A stretch of DNA of 64,000 bases from Deinococcus malanensis (GTDB taxonomy: Bacteria; Deinococcota; Deinococci; Deinococcales; Deinococcaceae). Below, piece after piece: positions 18,411-24,363 of the stretch. The stretch's first letter is position 1, and each line of letters opens with the position of its first letter. The stretch is taken from NCBI RefSeq assembly GCF_014647655.1, contig NZ_BMPP01000010.1, positions 1 to 64,000 of the forward strand, given 5' to 3'. The notes below the pieces were generated by a model. The model was not told where the DNA came from. It made no database searches and was given only the letters and a program-made list of their open reading frames with translations. The translations under genes were made by a program, and so were the position numbers.

Positions 18411-18647
18411 TCAGTCCCGGCAATTGCCGTCTCCGTGGGCCAGGTAGGAAACGACAGCGCCCATAGGCACTCCATTCATGGTGGCGATCCCGCGCATGAT
18501 GTCGTTGAACAGGGGCCGGGCGCCCACCTGCGCGAAAGCGCGGGAACAGGTGCCCATGTTGCTCGCGTTGCTGCTCTGGGCGACAGCATGGCTGCCCAGT
18601 GCAATGCCTGCGGCAAAAACGAGTCCGGCGAGGTGACGATGCCTCAT
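18411..18647 (-). CDS. small secreted protein
   Basis: 78 residues. GGAGGT is spaced correctly before ATG 18647. The N terminus MRHRHLAGLVFAAGIALG with SHAVA then QSS is a clear signal peptide, leaving a mature protein of about 55 residues with two cysteines (MGTCSRAF and the terminal GNCRD), probably one disulfide. No family is recognised. It lies alone between the tRNA-Arg fragment and the PAP2 phosphatase. Confidence 0.7.
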   Translation of the reverse strand: MRHRHLAGLVFAAGIALGSHAVAQSSNASNMGTCSRAFAQVGARPLFNDIMRGIATMNGVPMGAVVSYLAHGDGNCRD

Positions 18648-18849
18648 ACGACCTCCTTATCGAGAGCCTGTGGCTCCTCTCAACTGTACTCCTCCTGGGA
18701 GACCCGGAGCATTGCCCTCGCCTCAGCCCGGGCACGGAATTCCTTTTGTGGTCAAGGCTCAGTTGCGGGGATGTGCTGGACGCTGCTTTCATCCTGGAAT
18801 TCCACGGTAGGGCCGCAGCATTCGCGGTCCAGTTCTGGACATTGGGCTG

Positions 18850-19566
18850 TCAGGGCTTATCCAAAGGTAAGGGCGAGTCAGCAGCAATCGGCTGGGTGCG
18901 CTTCAGCAACCGGTGACCTTGAAGCAGGCGGTCAAGCATGCCTACCCAGACCAGACCCACCAGGGCTCCCGCCACCACATCGGTCGGGTAATGCACGCCA
19001 CTGTACACACGTGACCACATCATGGTCAGGACATAAATGACGCCCAGGCCCAGCATCAGCGGGCGCCAGCGGGTCGGCCAGCTCAGCAGGATCATCGCCA
19101 GAGCAAGTGAGGTGGCAAACATGGCATGCCCACTGGGAAACGAGAAATCCGCCTCCGGCGCGATCGGTGTCCAGTAGGTCGGCCGGGGACGGTCAAACAC
19201 CTTTTTGAGCACGGCATGGAACACCACCGAGCCCGCCAGCGCAAGCAGCAGAAAGTACGTTGCTCTGGGTTGCAGGACATACAGGCAGCCGGCCAGGAGA
19301 AGGGTAACCGGCAACATGCCGGGTGTGTTCCCGAACTCGGAAAGTCCGGCAGCCAGTCGGTTCAGAGGTTCGGTGCTGTAGGCATGGATGGCCAGCATCA
19401 GCGGCTTTTCGAACGTGAAAGGGTCGTGCTCATAGACGTCTGCGGCAATAGCGATAAAGGCCAGGAACGGGAAGAGAAGCCCAAAAAAGAGCTTCAGCAG
19501 CGACCGCCCATAGCCTTTCAGGAACAGTCGCAAGCGCCGCAGATGGAACCGCACGGAGGCCAGCAT
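18850..19566 (-). CDS. PAP2-family membrane phosphatase
   Basis: A 238-residue integral membrane protein with about six hydrophobic segments. All three phosphatase motifs are present: KKVFDRPRP (KxxxxxxRP), FPSGHAMF (PSGH) and SRVYSGVHYPTDVVAG (SRxxxxxHxxxD), so a lipid phosphatase acting on phosphatidate or undecaprenyl pyrophosphate type substrates is expected. I start it at ATG 19566 (MLASVRFHLRRL), where similarity to the family would begin. The upstream in-frame extension is low-complexity and unlikely. No strong ribosome binding site is seen. Confidence 0.88.
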   Translation of the reverse strand: MLASVRFHLRRLRLFLKGYGRSLLKLFFGLLFPFLAFIAIAADVYEHDPFTFEKPLMLAIHAYSTEPLNRLAAGLSEFGNTPGMLPVTLLLAGCLYVLQPRATYFLLLALAGSVVFHAVLKKVFDRPRPTYWTPIAPEADFSFPSGHAMFATSLALAMILLSWPTRWRPLMLGLGVIYVLTMMWSRVYSGVHYPTDVVAGALVGLVWVGMLDRLLQGHRLLKRTQPIAADSPLPLDKP

Positions 19567-19825
19567 GCTCTGGAGGGTACATGTCCCGGAGGGCTGCCGT
19601 CGAAGATGTCGGGCACTGCTGGCACCTGCGCAGTGGTTATCGGGCGCCCGGTACACGTGACCTCCGGCTTCCCGGCTGCAACCTGATCCCGGACTGTGCA
19701 GGGCCCTGAAGGCGCCCGCTTCTTCTACGCCGTACTCTCTGCCTGATTGGCCTACTCGCAGGTTAAGCCGTTTCCCGGATGCTGCCTCCTGGAGCGGCCG
19801 GTACACTCCTGGGGAGGTGATTGAC

Positions 19826-19957
19826 GTGACCAACCAGATGCGACATACCGGATTCCAGGCAAACGGGCCTTTCAGGCTCAGCCTGCACTTCGGCGGTTGT
19901 CACGACGGTGCCCGGGCTTACCCAGGCCACATACCCTCGAACACACGAGATTCCTGA
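19826..19957 (+). CDS. possible 43-residue ORF before the tRNA array
   Basis: A GTG start preceded by GGGGAGGTGATTGAC, a good Shine-Dalgarno, then VTNQMRHTGFQANGPF ... and a stop. Cys/His residues occur in FGGCHDGA. No family recognised. It lies just upstream of the tRNA/Y RNA array and could be part of its primary transcript or be spurious. Confidence 0.25.
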   Translation: MTNQMRHTGFQANGPFRLSLHFGGCHDGARAYPGHIPSNTRDS

Positions 19958-19973
19958 CGGTAGCGCCAGCATC

Positions 19974-20007
19974 AGCCCGGCATGCCTGAAAGCTCGCCGG
20001 GCTTCTT
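19974..20007 (+). terminator. terminator-like hairpin two bases before tRNA-His
   Basis: AGCCCGGC (19974-19981) pairs perfectly with GCCGGGCT (19996-20003), followed by TCTT. It either ends transcription from the left or forms a structured 5' leader of the tRNA-His precursor. Confidence 0.5.
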
Positions 20008-20009
20008 AT

Positions 20010-20086
20010 GGTGATTGTCGTTCAAAGGCAACGGCGCCGCATTGTGGACGCGGAGATCTCGGGTTCGATTCCCAGCATTCACCCCA
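20010..20086 (+). tRNA. tRNA-His (GTG)
   Basis: Full tRNA with encoded CCA. The extra 5' G at 20010 pairs with C73, the identity element unique to tRNA-His. Acceptor GTGATTG pairs with CATTCAC apart from one T:T mismatch. The anticodon loop is TTGTGGA (GTG) on a stem of four good pairs. The T arm GGGTTCGATTCCC has one mismatch. It is a slightly degenerate form, like phage- or array-borne tRNAs. First gene of the array. Confidence 0.85.
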
Positions 20087-20087
20087 T

Positions 20088-20172
20088 GGGCAGGTGGCCG
20101 AGCAGCGAAGGCACACGACTGTAAATCGTGCGGTTCATCCCCGCGGAGGTGCAAGTCCTCCTCTGCCCACCA
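20088..20172 (+). tRNA. tRNA-Tyr (GTA)
   Basis: Complete class II tRNA. Acceptor GGGCAGG / TCTGCCC, anticodon stem CACGA / TCGTG with loop CTGTAAA, long variable arm CGGTTCATCCCCGCG, T arm GAGGTGCAAGTCCTC, encoded ACCA. One base separates it from tRNA-His, so both must be processed from one transcript. Confidence 0.92.
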
Positions 20173-20175
20173 TCC

Positions 20176-20258
20176 GCTCCGGGCCGAAGACTGACGGTTA
20201 CCTCGACTGTCCATCGAGCCTTCACGGCACGTCAGTCGCCCCTTGCCCTGAGCTTTTT
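20176..20258 (+). ncRNA. Y RNA 1, short form, with Ro60-binding helix
   Basis: The 5' strand GGGCCGAAG (20181-20189) and 3' strand CTTGCCC (20242-20248) reproduce the Y RNA Ro-binding helix: GGG/CCC, a bulge, AAG/CTT, then a five-base bulge CGCCC on the 3' side. Above it is a perfect seven-pair stem ACTGACG / CGTCAGT (20190-196, 20230-236). Below it GCTC / GAGC extends the stem, followed by TTTTT (20254-258) as a terminator. The loop holds GGTTACC and an anticodon-arm-like hairpin CTCGA, loop CTGTCCA, TCGAG. It lacks a T arm, unlike Y RNAs 2 and 3. Human Y1 RNA has the same order GGUCCGAAG ... CUUGACU. Confidence 0.75.
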
Positions 20259-20261
20259 CAA

Positions 20262-20336
20262 GGCCTTGTCGTTCAATGGCCAGGACACCCGGCTGTCTCC
20301 CGGGAGATGAGGGTTCAATTCCCTTCGAGGCCGCCA
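20262..20336 (+). tRNA. tRNA-Asp (GTC)
   Basis: Complete with encoded GCCA. Acceptor GGCCTTG / CGAGGCC, anticodon stem CCCGG / CCGGG with loop CTGTCTC, T arm AGGGTTCAATTCCCT. The D arm TCGTTCAATGGCCAGGA resembles phage-type tRNAs. It starts three bases after the T run of Y RNA 1. Confidence 0.88.
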
Positions 20337-20359
20337 CTTCCACGGATCCATTCGCCTCT

Positions 20360-20493
20360 TGTGCCTTCGGGCCGAAGTTTCAGGATTATCTCACCGGCAA
20401 TGGCGCAGGAGCGTCCCCCGAGGACGATGAGGGTTCGAATCCCTCCGCAGAGGCGGCGCCGATCCTGAACGTCCCTTGCCCGTTGGCCTCACA
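20360..20493 (+). ncRNA. Y RNA 2 with tRNA-like module
   Basis: GGGCCGAAG (20369-377) and CTTGCCC (20475-481) form the Ro-binding helix, with bulge CGTCC (20470-474). TTCAGGAT (20379-386) pairs perfectly with ATCCTGAA (20462-469). Outer pairs CGGG/CCCG and TGTG/CACA close the base. The enclosed module has a D-arm-like GGCAATGGC, a short hairpin GTCC ... GGAC in the anticodon position and an intact T arm GAGGGTTCGAATCCCTC (20429-445), as in the tRNA-mimic YrlA RNAs. An alternative tRNA-type acceptor (GCCTCT 20354 with AGAGGC 20449) competes with this fold. Confidence 0.75.
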
Positions 20494-20499
20494 TTCCTG

Positions 20500-20614
20500 C
20501 GCTGGGCCGCTCGCTCACGGTTCTCGACATTGGTAATGACATCCCGCACCCGGGACGTCAGAGGTTCGAATCCTCCGGCCGTCAGGCCAGCCCGTGAGCA
20601 TTCCTTGTCCAGCG
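20500..20614 (+). ncRNA. Y RNA 3 with tRNA-like module
   Basis: Outer stem CGCTGG / CCAGCG, then GGGCCGCTC (20504-512 region) opposite CTTGTCC (20604-610) with bulge CATTC, and a perfect upper stem CTCACGG (20514-520) / CCGTGAG (20592-598). The 5' strand departs from GGGCCGAAG in its last three bases, so Ro affinity may differ. The module has D-loop-like ATTGGTAAT, hairpin TCCCG ... CGGGA with only a four-base loop, T arm GAGGTTCGAATCCTC, and a GGCC ... GGCC hairpin. It begins seven bases after Y RNA 2. Confidence 0.65.
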
Positions 20615-20697
20615 TTCTTTCACACTCAGTTTGCAGATCAGCATATCAAAGCAGCCACCCTGGCTACACCTGAGCGGTGCTGGCTGACCCTTCTCCT
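20615..20697 (+). other. array spacer with hairpin
   Basis: 83 bases between Y RNA 3 and tRNA-Gly. CAGCCA and TGGCTG can pair around 20652-20686. No Ro motif, T arm or anticodon arm is seen. It may be spacer or a further decayed unit. Confidence 0.35.
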
Positions 20698-20768
20698 GCA
20701 GGTTTCGTCCAACAGCAAGACGCCGGTGTGCCACACCGGAAATGGAGGTGCAAGTCCTTCAACCTGCT
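20698..20768 (+). tRNA. tRNA-Gly (GCC)
   Basis: Acceptor GCAGGTT / AACCTGC is perfect, discriminator T as usual for tRNA-Gly, no encoded CCA (TTA follows). Anticodon stem CCGGT / ACCGG with loop GTGCCAC (GCC at 20730-732), T arm GGAGGTGCAAGTCCTTC. The D loop CAACAGCAA lacks the normal GG, so tertiary D-T contacts would be weak. Confidence 0.8.
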
Positions 20769-20772
20769 TTAC

Positions 20773-20984
20773 GCGCCTGTATCCCAACTTGGCAGAGGAA
20801 CGCGGCTTAGAACCGCGGCAGTGTAAGGCGGATTCCGTCTGTTCCGTGCACAGGTCAGAAGTGCACCGACCTATGCACTCCACGCCCGGAGCCCGGTTTC
20901 TTCCTGCTCACTCTGTTCGGGTTTCCCGTTCCGTTGGAACGGTTCAACCGGAGTCGATTTGAGGTTCGAATCTCACCGGGCGCA
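20773..20984 (+). tRNA. tRNA-Leu (TAG) with large insertion before the T arm
   Basis: The 5' part is normal: acceptor GCGCCTG, D arm TCC ... GGA with TTGG, anticodon stem CGCGG / CCGCG and loop CTTAGAA (TAG at 20808-810). The matching acceptor strand CGGGCGC with discriminator A is found only at 20977-20984. The T arm TGAG ... CTCA just before it has one extra G in its loop. Between anticodon stem and T arm lie about 140 bases, against 15-20 for a normal Leu variable arm. The insert contains GTGCA-C-AGGTC / GACCT-A-TGCAC and a perfect CCGTTCC / GGAACGG hairpin, but no recognisable Ro motif. It could be a defunct tRNA or an RNA chimera. Confidence 0.65.
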
Positions 20985-20993
20985 TTTAAACGT

Positions 20994-21117
20994 GGGGCGG
21001 TAGCTCAGTTGGTAGAGCAGGAAAACTCCCTCGGCATCCCTTGCCTGATGGGCCGAAGCTTGAGGGTTACCACTTTGGATGGCCGGGTCGCTGGTTCGAG
21101 TCCAGCCCGCCCCACCA
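20994..21117 (+). tRNA. tRNA-Gln (TTG) carrying an inserted Ro-binding (Y-type) hairpin
   Basis: Acceptor GGGGCGG / CCGCCCC, D arm GCTCAGTTGGTAGAGC, T arm GCTGGTTCGAGTCCAGC and encoded ACCA are perfect. Between stem positions 28 and 29 there are 48 extra bases (21022-21069). Deleting them restores stem GGCCA / TGGCC around loop CTTTGGA (TTG at 21075-077). The insert folds as CCCTCGG / TTGAGGG, bulge CATCC, then CTTGCC, loop TGAT, and GGGCCGAAG. These are the same two strands as in the Y RNAs, but in reversed order, closed as a hairpin. It ends in GGTTACC, also shared with Y RNA 1. Whether the insert is removed or kept cannot be told from sequence. Confidence 0.85.
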
Positions 21118-21145
21118 CCGCCGCACTGCGGCAGCACACCACCTG

Positions 21146-21292
21146 GGAACGGTGGCGGAGATGGTCAAACGCAAATGACGCCGTCCATGCACGGCTTCCC
21201 TTGGCAACCACTTGCCCTTTCCGGCCGACTGTCCGAGGGTTACCGGATCATTCGCTCGTTCGAGCTCGTGGGTTCAAATCCCACCCGTTCCT
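21146..21292 (+). tRNA. class II (Ser-like) tRNA with inserted Y-type hairpin
   Basis: Acceptor GGAACGG / CCGTTCC is perfect. The D region TGGCGGAGATGGTCAAACGCA and variable hairpin GCTC-GTTC-GAGC are typical of tRNA-Ser. T arm GTGGGTTCAAATCCCAC is intact. Anticodon stem AATGA (21174-178) / TCATT (21248-252) encloses 69 bases instead of 7. These include a GCCGT / ACGGC hairpin and a Ro-like hairpin: CCCTTGG / CCGAGGG, bulge CAACCA, CTTGCC, loop, GGCCGACTG, ending GAGGGTTACC as in the tRNA-Gln insert. A genuine anticodon cannot be identified. The discriminator is T rather than G, and CCA is not encoded. Confidence 0.65.
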
Positions 21293-21326
21293 AGCCTTAC
21301 GGGGTGGTCGCCCGACCTGGCGGGCA

Positions 21327-21345
21327 GGGCCCTTCGGCCCCTTTT
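21327..21345 (+). terminator. terminator or attenuator between the array and rsr
   Basis: GGGCC-CTTC-GGCCC followed by CTTTT. It lies 35 bases after the last tRNA and 117 bases before the rsr start, so it could end the array transcript or attenuate read-through into rsr. Confidence 0.6.
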
Positions 21346-21461
21346 GTCTTCCAGGCCGCTGCACGAAGGCTCTCAGCCCTCGACTCCTCGCCACCTCTCG
21401 ATTGCAGCTGCTTGCGGTTACGTCCGCTCGGCAACCTCGCCCACCAAAGGAGGGCCGTCAT

Positions 21462-23108
21462 ATGAAGAACTACCTGAAGACCCTTTCGCCTGCGCACGTT
21501 CATCAGCGTCAGCCGCTTCCTGGCCGCACCGATCAGCTGCGCAACAACGCCGGCGGCTACGCATTCGAGGTGAGCGACGAGACGCGTTTTGTGCGCTTCC
21601 TGATTCTGGGTACGGAAGGCGGAACCTTCTATGCCTCCGAGGGGACGCAAACGAAGCTGGAAACCGAGTTCGTGATCCGGTTCGTCCGTGAACACGGCGT
21701 GCGGGCCGTCGAGCTGATTCTCGACGTGGCGCAGCGCAACCGTGCTCCCAAGGCCGATCCGGCGCTGGTCGCCCTGGCCGCCGTGGCCAAGCTCGGTGAC
21801 CTGGAGGCCCGGAAGGCCGCCTGGAACGCGCTGCCGCTGGTGGCCCGCACCGGCACGCACCTGTTTCACTTTCTGGCTTTCCTGCAGACCTTCGGGGGCT
21901 GGGGGCGCCTGACCCGCGCAGGGGTCGCCAGCATCTACCTGAGCACGCCGGTCGAGAAGCTGGCCCTGTGGGCCGTGAAGTACAAGGCCCGTGACGGCTG
22001 GACGCATGCCGACGCGCTGCGTCTGGCCCACCCGAAGACCGATGAGGCCGACCGCAACGCCGTGTTCAAATTCATGGTGGATGGGGTGCTGGCCGAAGGC
22101 GAGGCCACCGGCGAGGCACTGCGGCTGCTCCAGGGCCACGTGCTGGCCTTGAAGGCGACCAGCGACGGGGACGCTGCGGGGCTGATGCGGGAGTACCGCC
22201 TGCCGATCGAGGCCGTGCCGACCCATGTTCGCGGAGCGGAGGTCTACCGGATGGCCCTGGAGACCAACGGCGTCACGTGGACCCTGCGCAACCTCGGCAA
22301 CCTGGCGCGTGTGGGCCTGCTGGTGCCCGGCAACTGGGACGTGATCACCGGGGTGGTGGACCGCGTGACGAACGAACAGGCGCTGCGCCGGGGCCGCATC
22401 CACCCGATCGACGTGCTCAAGGCACTGCTGGTCTACCGCGAGGGCCGTGGCGTGCGCGGCAGCGGCCAGTGGGCGGTGGTGCCGCAGATCGTGGACGCGC
22501 TGGACCGGGCCTTCCTGCTGGCCTTCGGTGCCGTGGAACCGGCTGGCAAGCGCTTCGTGCTGGGCCTGGATGTGTCGGGTTCCATGGACGCGGGTCTGAT
22601 CGCTGGGGTACCGGGTCTGACCCCGCGTCTGGGGGCGGCGGCGATGAGCCTGGTCACCGCGCGGACCGAGCCCCAATACACCGCGCTCGCCTTCTCGGCC
22701 GCCGTGGGCGGCTACGGCGGACAGTGGGGCGGGGGAGAGCCGGGCCTGACACCCCTGACCTTCTCGGCACGGACGCGCCTGGACGACGCGGTCGGCGCCA
22801 TGCGAGCGGTCCCGATGGGCGGCACCGACTGCGCCCTGCCGATGCTGTGGGCGGCCCGCAACAAGGTCGAAGCCGACGTGTTCGTGGTCTATACCGACAA
22901 CGAGACCTGGGCGGGAGCGGTTCATCCCGCGGTGGCCCTGCAGCAGTACCGGCAGAAGATGGGGATCGGGGCGCGGCTGATCGTGGTCGGAATGACGGCG
23001 ACGCGCTTTACCATCGCTGACCCGGCGGACGCGGGAATGCTCGACTTAGTGGGCTTCGACAGCAGCGCGCCACGGGTGATGGCCGAGTTTGCCGCCGGGA
23101 AGTTCTGA
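21462..23108 (+). CDS. rsr: Rsr, Ro60-related TROVE-domain RNA-binding protein
   Basis: A 548-residue orthologue of the Ro autoantigen. In Deinococcus, Rsr binds Y RNA, works with PNPase and RNases in rRNA maturation and decay, and aids survival of UV damage. The start is ATG 21462 with AAAGGAGGG at 21446. The N-terminal two thirds form the HEAT-repeat TROVE ring (starts KTLSPAHVHQRQPLPGRTDQ, FEVSDETRFVRFLILGTEGGTFY). The C-terminal vWA domain has the MIDAS motif DVSGSM (near residue 368), the GGTDC threonine and the VVYTDNETW aspartate, all intact. It lies directly downstream of the tRNA/Y RNA array in the same direction, so its RNA partners are encoded next to it. No rtcB/rtcA or PNPase gene is adjacent. 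Confidence 0.97.
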   Translation: MKNYLKTLSPAHVHQRQPLPGRTDQLRNNAGGYAFEVSDETRFVRFLILGTEGGTFYASEGTQTKLETEFVIRFVREHGVRAVELILDVAQRNRAPKADPALVALAAVAKLGDLEARKAAWNALPLVARTGTHLFHFLAFLQTFGGWGRLTRAGVASIYLSTPVEKLALWAVKYKARDGWTHADALRLAHPKTDEADRNAVFKFMVDGVLAEGEATGEALRLLQGHVLALKATSDGDAAGLMREYRLPIEAVPTHVRGAEVYRMALETNGVTWTLRNLGNLARVGLLVPGNWDVITGVVDRVTNEQALRRGRIHPIDVLKALLVYREGRGVRGSGQWAVVPQIVDALDRAFLLAFGAVEPAGKRFVLGLDVSGSMDAGLIAGVPGLTPRLGAAAMSLVTARTEPQYTALAFSAAVGGYGGQWGGGEPGLTPLTFSARTRLDDAVGAMRAVPMGGTDCALPMLWAARNKVEADVFVVYTDNETWAGAVHPAVALQQYRQKMGIGARLIVVGMTATRFTIADPADAGMLDLVGFDSSAPRVMAEFAAGKF

Positions 23109-23215
23109 AGAAAGCAGCGGAGAAGGGCAGGTAGATGTTGGAAAGAATCTGACACACACCTGCCCGCCGTTTACGTTTCCACGTCCGGGGTCCAGGTGCC
23201 CGCTACAGTTGCTCC

Positions 23216-24259
23216 ATGAAGGCCGTCATGGTTCACGCGTTCAACGTTCGCCCTGAGCTCACCACGGTCCCGGATCCCGTTCCCACGGAAGATGGCGTGG
23301 TGGTGCAGGTGGAGGCCACCGGCGTGTGCCGCAGCGACTGGCACGGGTGGGTGGGGCATGACCCGGACATCACCCTGCCACATGTTCCTGGCCATGAACT
23401 CGCGGGGACTGTGGTCGCTGTGGGTAGGAACATCCGCAAATGGACTGCAGGCGACCGCGTCACCGTGCCGTTCGTCTCCGGCTGCGGGCGCTGCCACGAA
23501 TGTCAGTCCGGAAACCAGCAGGTGTGCGACCGCCAGTTTCAGCCCGGTTTCACGCACTGGGGCTCATTTGCTCAGTACGTGGCCCTGCACCATGCCGAGC
23601 AGAACCTGGTGGCCCTGCCAGACGATCTGGATTTCGTGACGGCCGCCAGCCTCGGGTGCCGCTTCGCCACCTCCTTCCGGGCCGTGGTGCATCAGGGGCG
23701 TGTCCGGGCCGGCGAATGGGTGGCGGTCCACGGCTGCGGCGGCGTGGGTCTGTCGGCCATCATGATTGCCAAGGCCCTGGGTGCCGGCGTGGTGGCGGTG
23801 GACATCGACGACGAGAAGCTCCGGTTTGCCGGACAGCTGGGAGCGGACATCCTGATCAACAGCCGCCTGACCCCGGATGTCGCCGGGGCGGTCCGGGATT
23901 CGACGGGTGGGGGCGTGCACGTGTCTCTGGACGCCCTGGGGCATCCGGAGACCTGCGTGAACTCCATCGCGAACCTCAGGACGCGGGGGCGCCACGTGCA
24001 GGTGGGCCTGCTGCTGGCCGAGCAGAGCCGGCCCGCCATTCCGATGGACCGGGTGATCGCGCGTGAACTGGAGCTGTACGGCAGCCATGGTATGCAGGCC
24101 CATGCCTACCCCGAGATGCTGGCCATGATCAGCCGGGGCACCCTGCGACCCGGGCAGTTGCTTGGGCAGCGGGTCACACTGGGGCAGTCCATTGACGTAC
24201 TGGTGAACATGGACCGGTTCCTGGAACGGGGCGTGACCGTCATCGACCGGTTCGTGTAA
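23216..24259 (+). CDS. zinc-dependent alcohol dehydrogenase (MDR family)
   Basis: 347 residues with catalytic zinc ligands in [10 protein letters not shown] and GHE (VPGHELAG), structural zinc cysteines in [18 protein letters not shown], and NAD(P)-binding GCGGVGLSA. It should oxidise an alcohol or reduce an aldehyde in the cytoplasm; the substrate is not predictable. The gene begins 107 bases after rsr without an obvious Shine-Dalgarno, so a leaderless transcript is possible. Confidence 0.9.
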   Translation: MKAVMVHAFNVRPELTTVPDPVPTEDGVVVQVEATGVCRSDWHGWVGHDPDITLPHVPGHELAGTVVAVGRNIRKWTAGDRVTVPFVSGCGRCHECQSGNQQVCDRQFQPGFTHWGSFAQYVALHHAEQNLVALPDDLDFVTAASLGCRFATSFRAVVHQGRVRAGEWVAVHGCGGVGLSAIMIAKALGAGVVAVDIDDEKLRFAGQLGADILINSRLTPDVAGAVRDSTGGGVHVSLDALGHPETCVNSIANLRTRGRHVQVGLLLAEQSRPAIPMDRVIARELELYGSHGMQAHAYPEMLAMISRGTLRPGQLLGQRVTLGQSIDVLVNMDRFLERGVTVIDRFV

Positions 24260-24311
24260 GGCAAGGTTGTCCGGCGTGGAAAGAGTGCTGCCATTCATGC
24301 GGCGTTCAAAG

Positions 24312-24347
24312 CAGATCCGGCTGGCAGTGAATGGCCAGCCGGATCTG
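24312..24347. terminator. bidirectional terminator
   Basis: CAGATCCGGCTGGC pairs perfectly with GCCAGCCGGATCTG over 14 bases between the convergent dehydrogenase and thiolase genes. Confidence 0.75.
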
Positions 24348-24363
24348 TGTTGTCAGCCGCGAA

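Noticed and set aside
20994..21117. Group I or BHB-type tRNA intron in tRNA-Gln.
   Set aside because: 48 bases is too short for a group I intron, none of its core motifs is visible, and the position is in the stem, not the anticodon loop.
20010..21292. Interpretation of the array as circularly permuted tRNA genes.
   Set aside because: The tRNAs keep normal 5'-to-3' order; only the Ro-binding blocks are permuted relative to Y RNAs.
21327..21341. The reverse strand of the hairpin before rsr contains GGGGCCGAAGG, like the Ro motif.
   Set aside because: It is the complement of a simple GGGCC-CTTC-GGCCC terminator and has no CTTG partner block.
20934..21461. A 176-residue N-terminal extension of Rsr in frame with it.
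   Set aside because: It reads through tRNA-Gln and the Ser-like tRNA, and ATG 21462 has AAAGGAGGG and the conserved Rsr N terminus.
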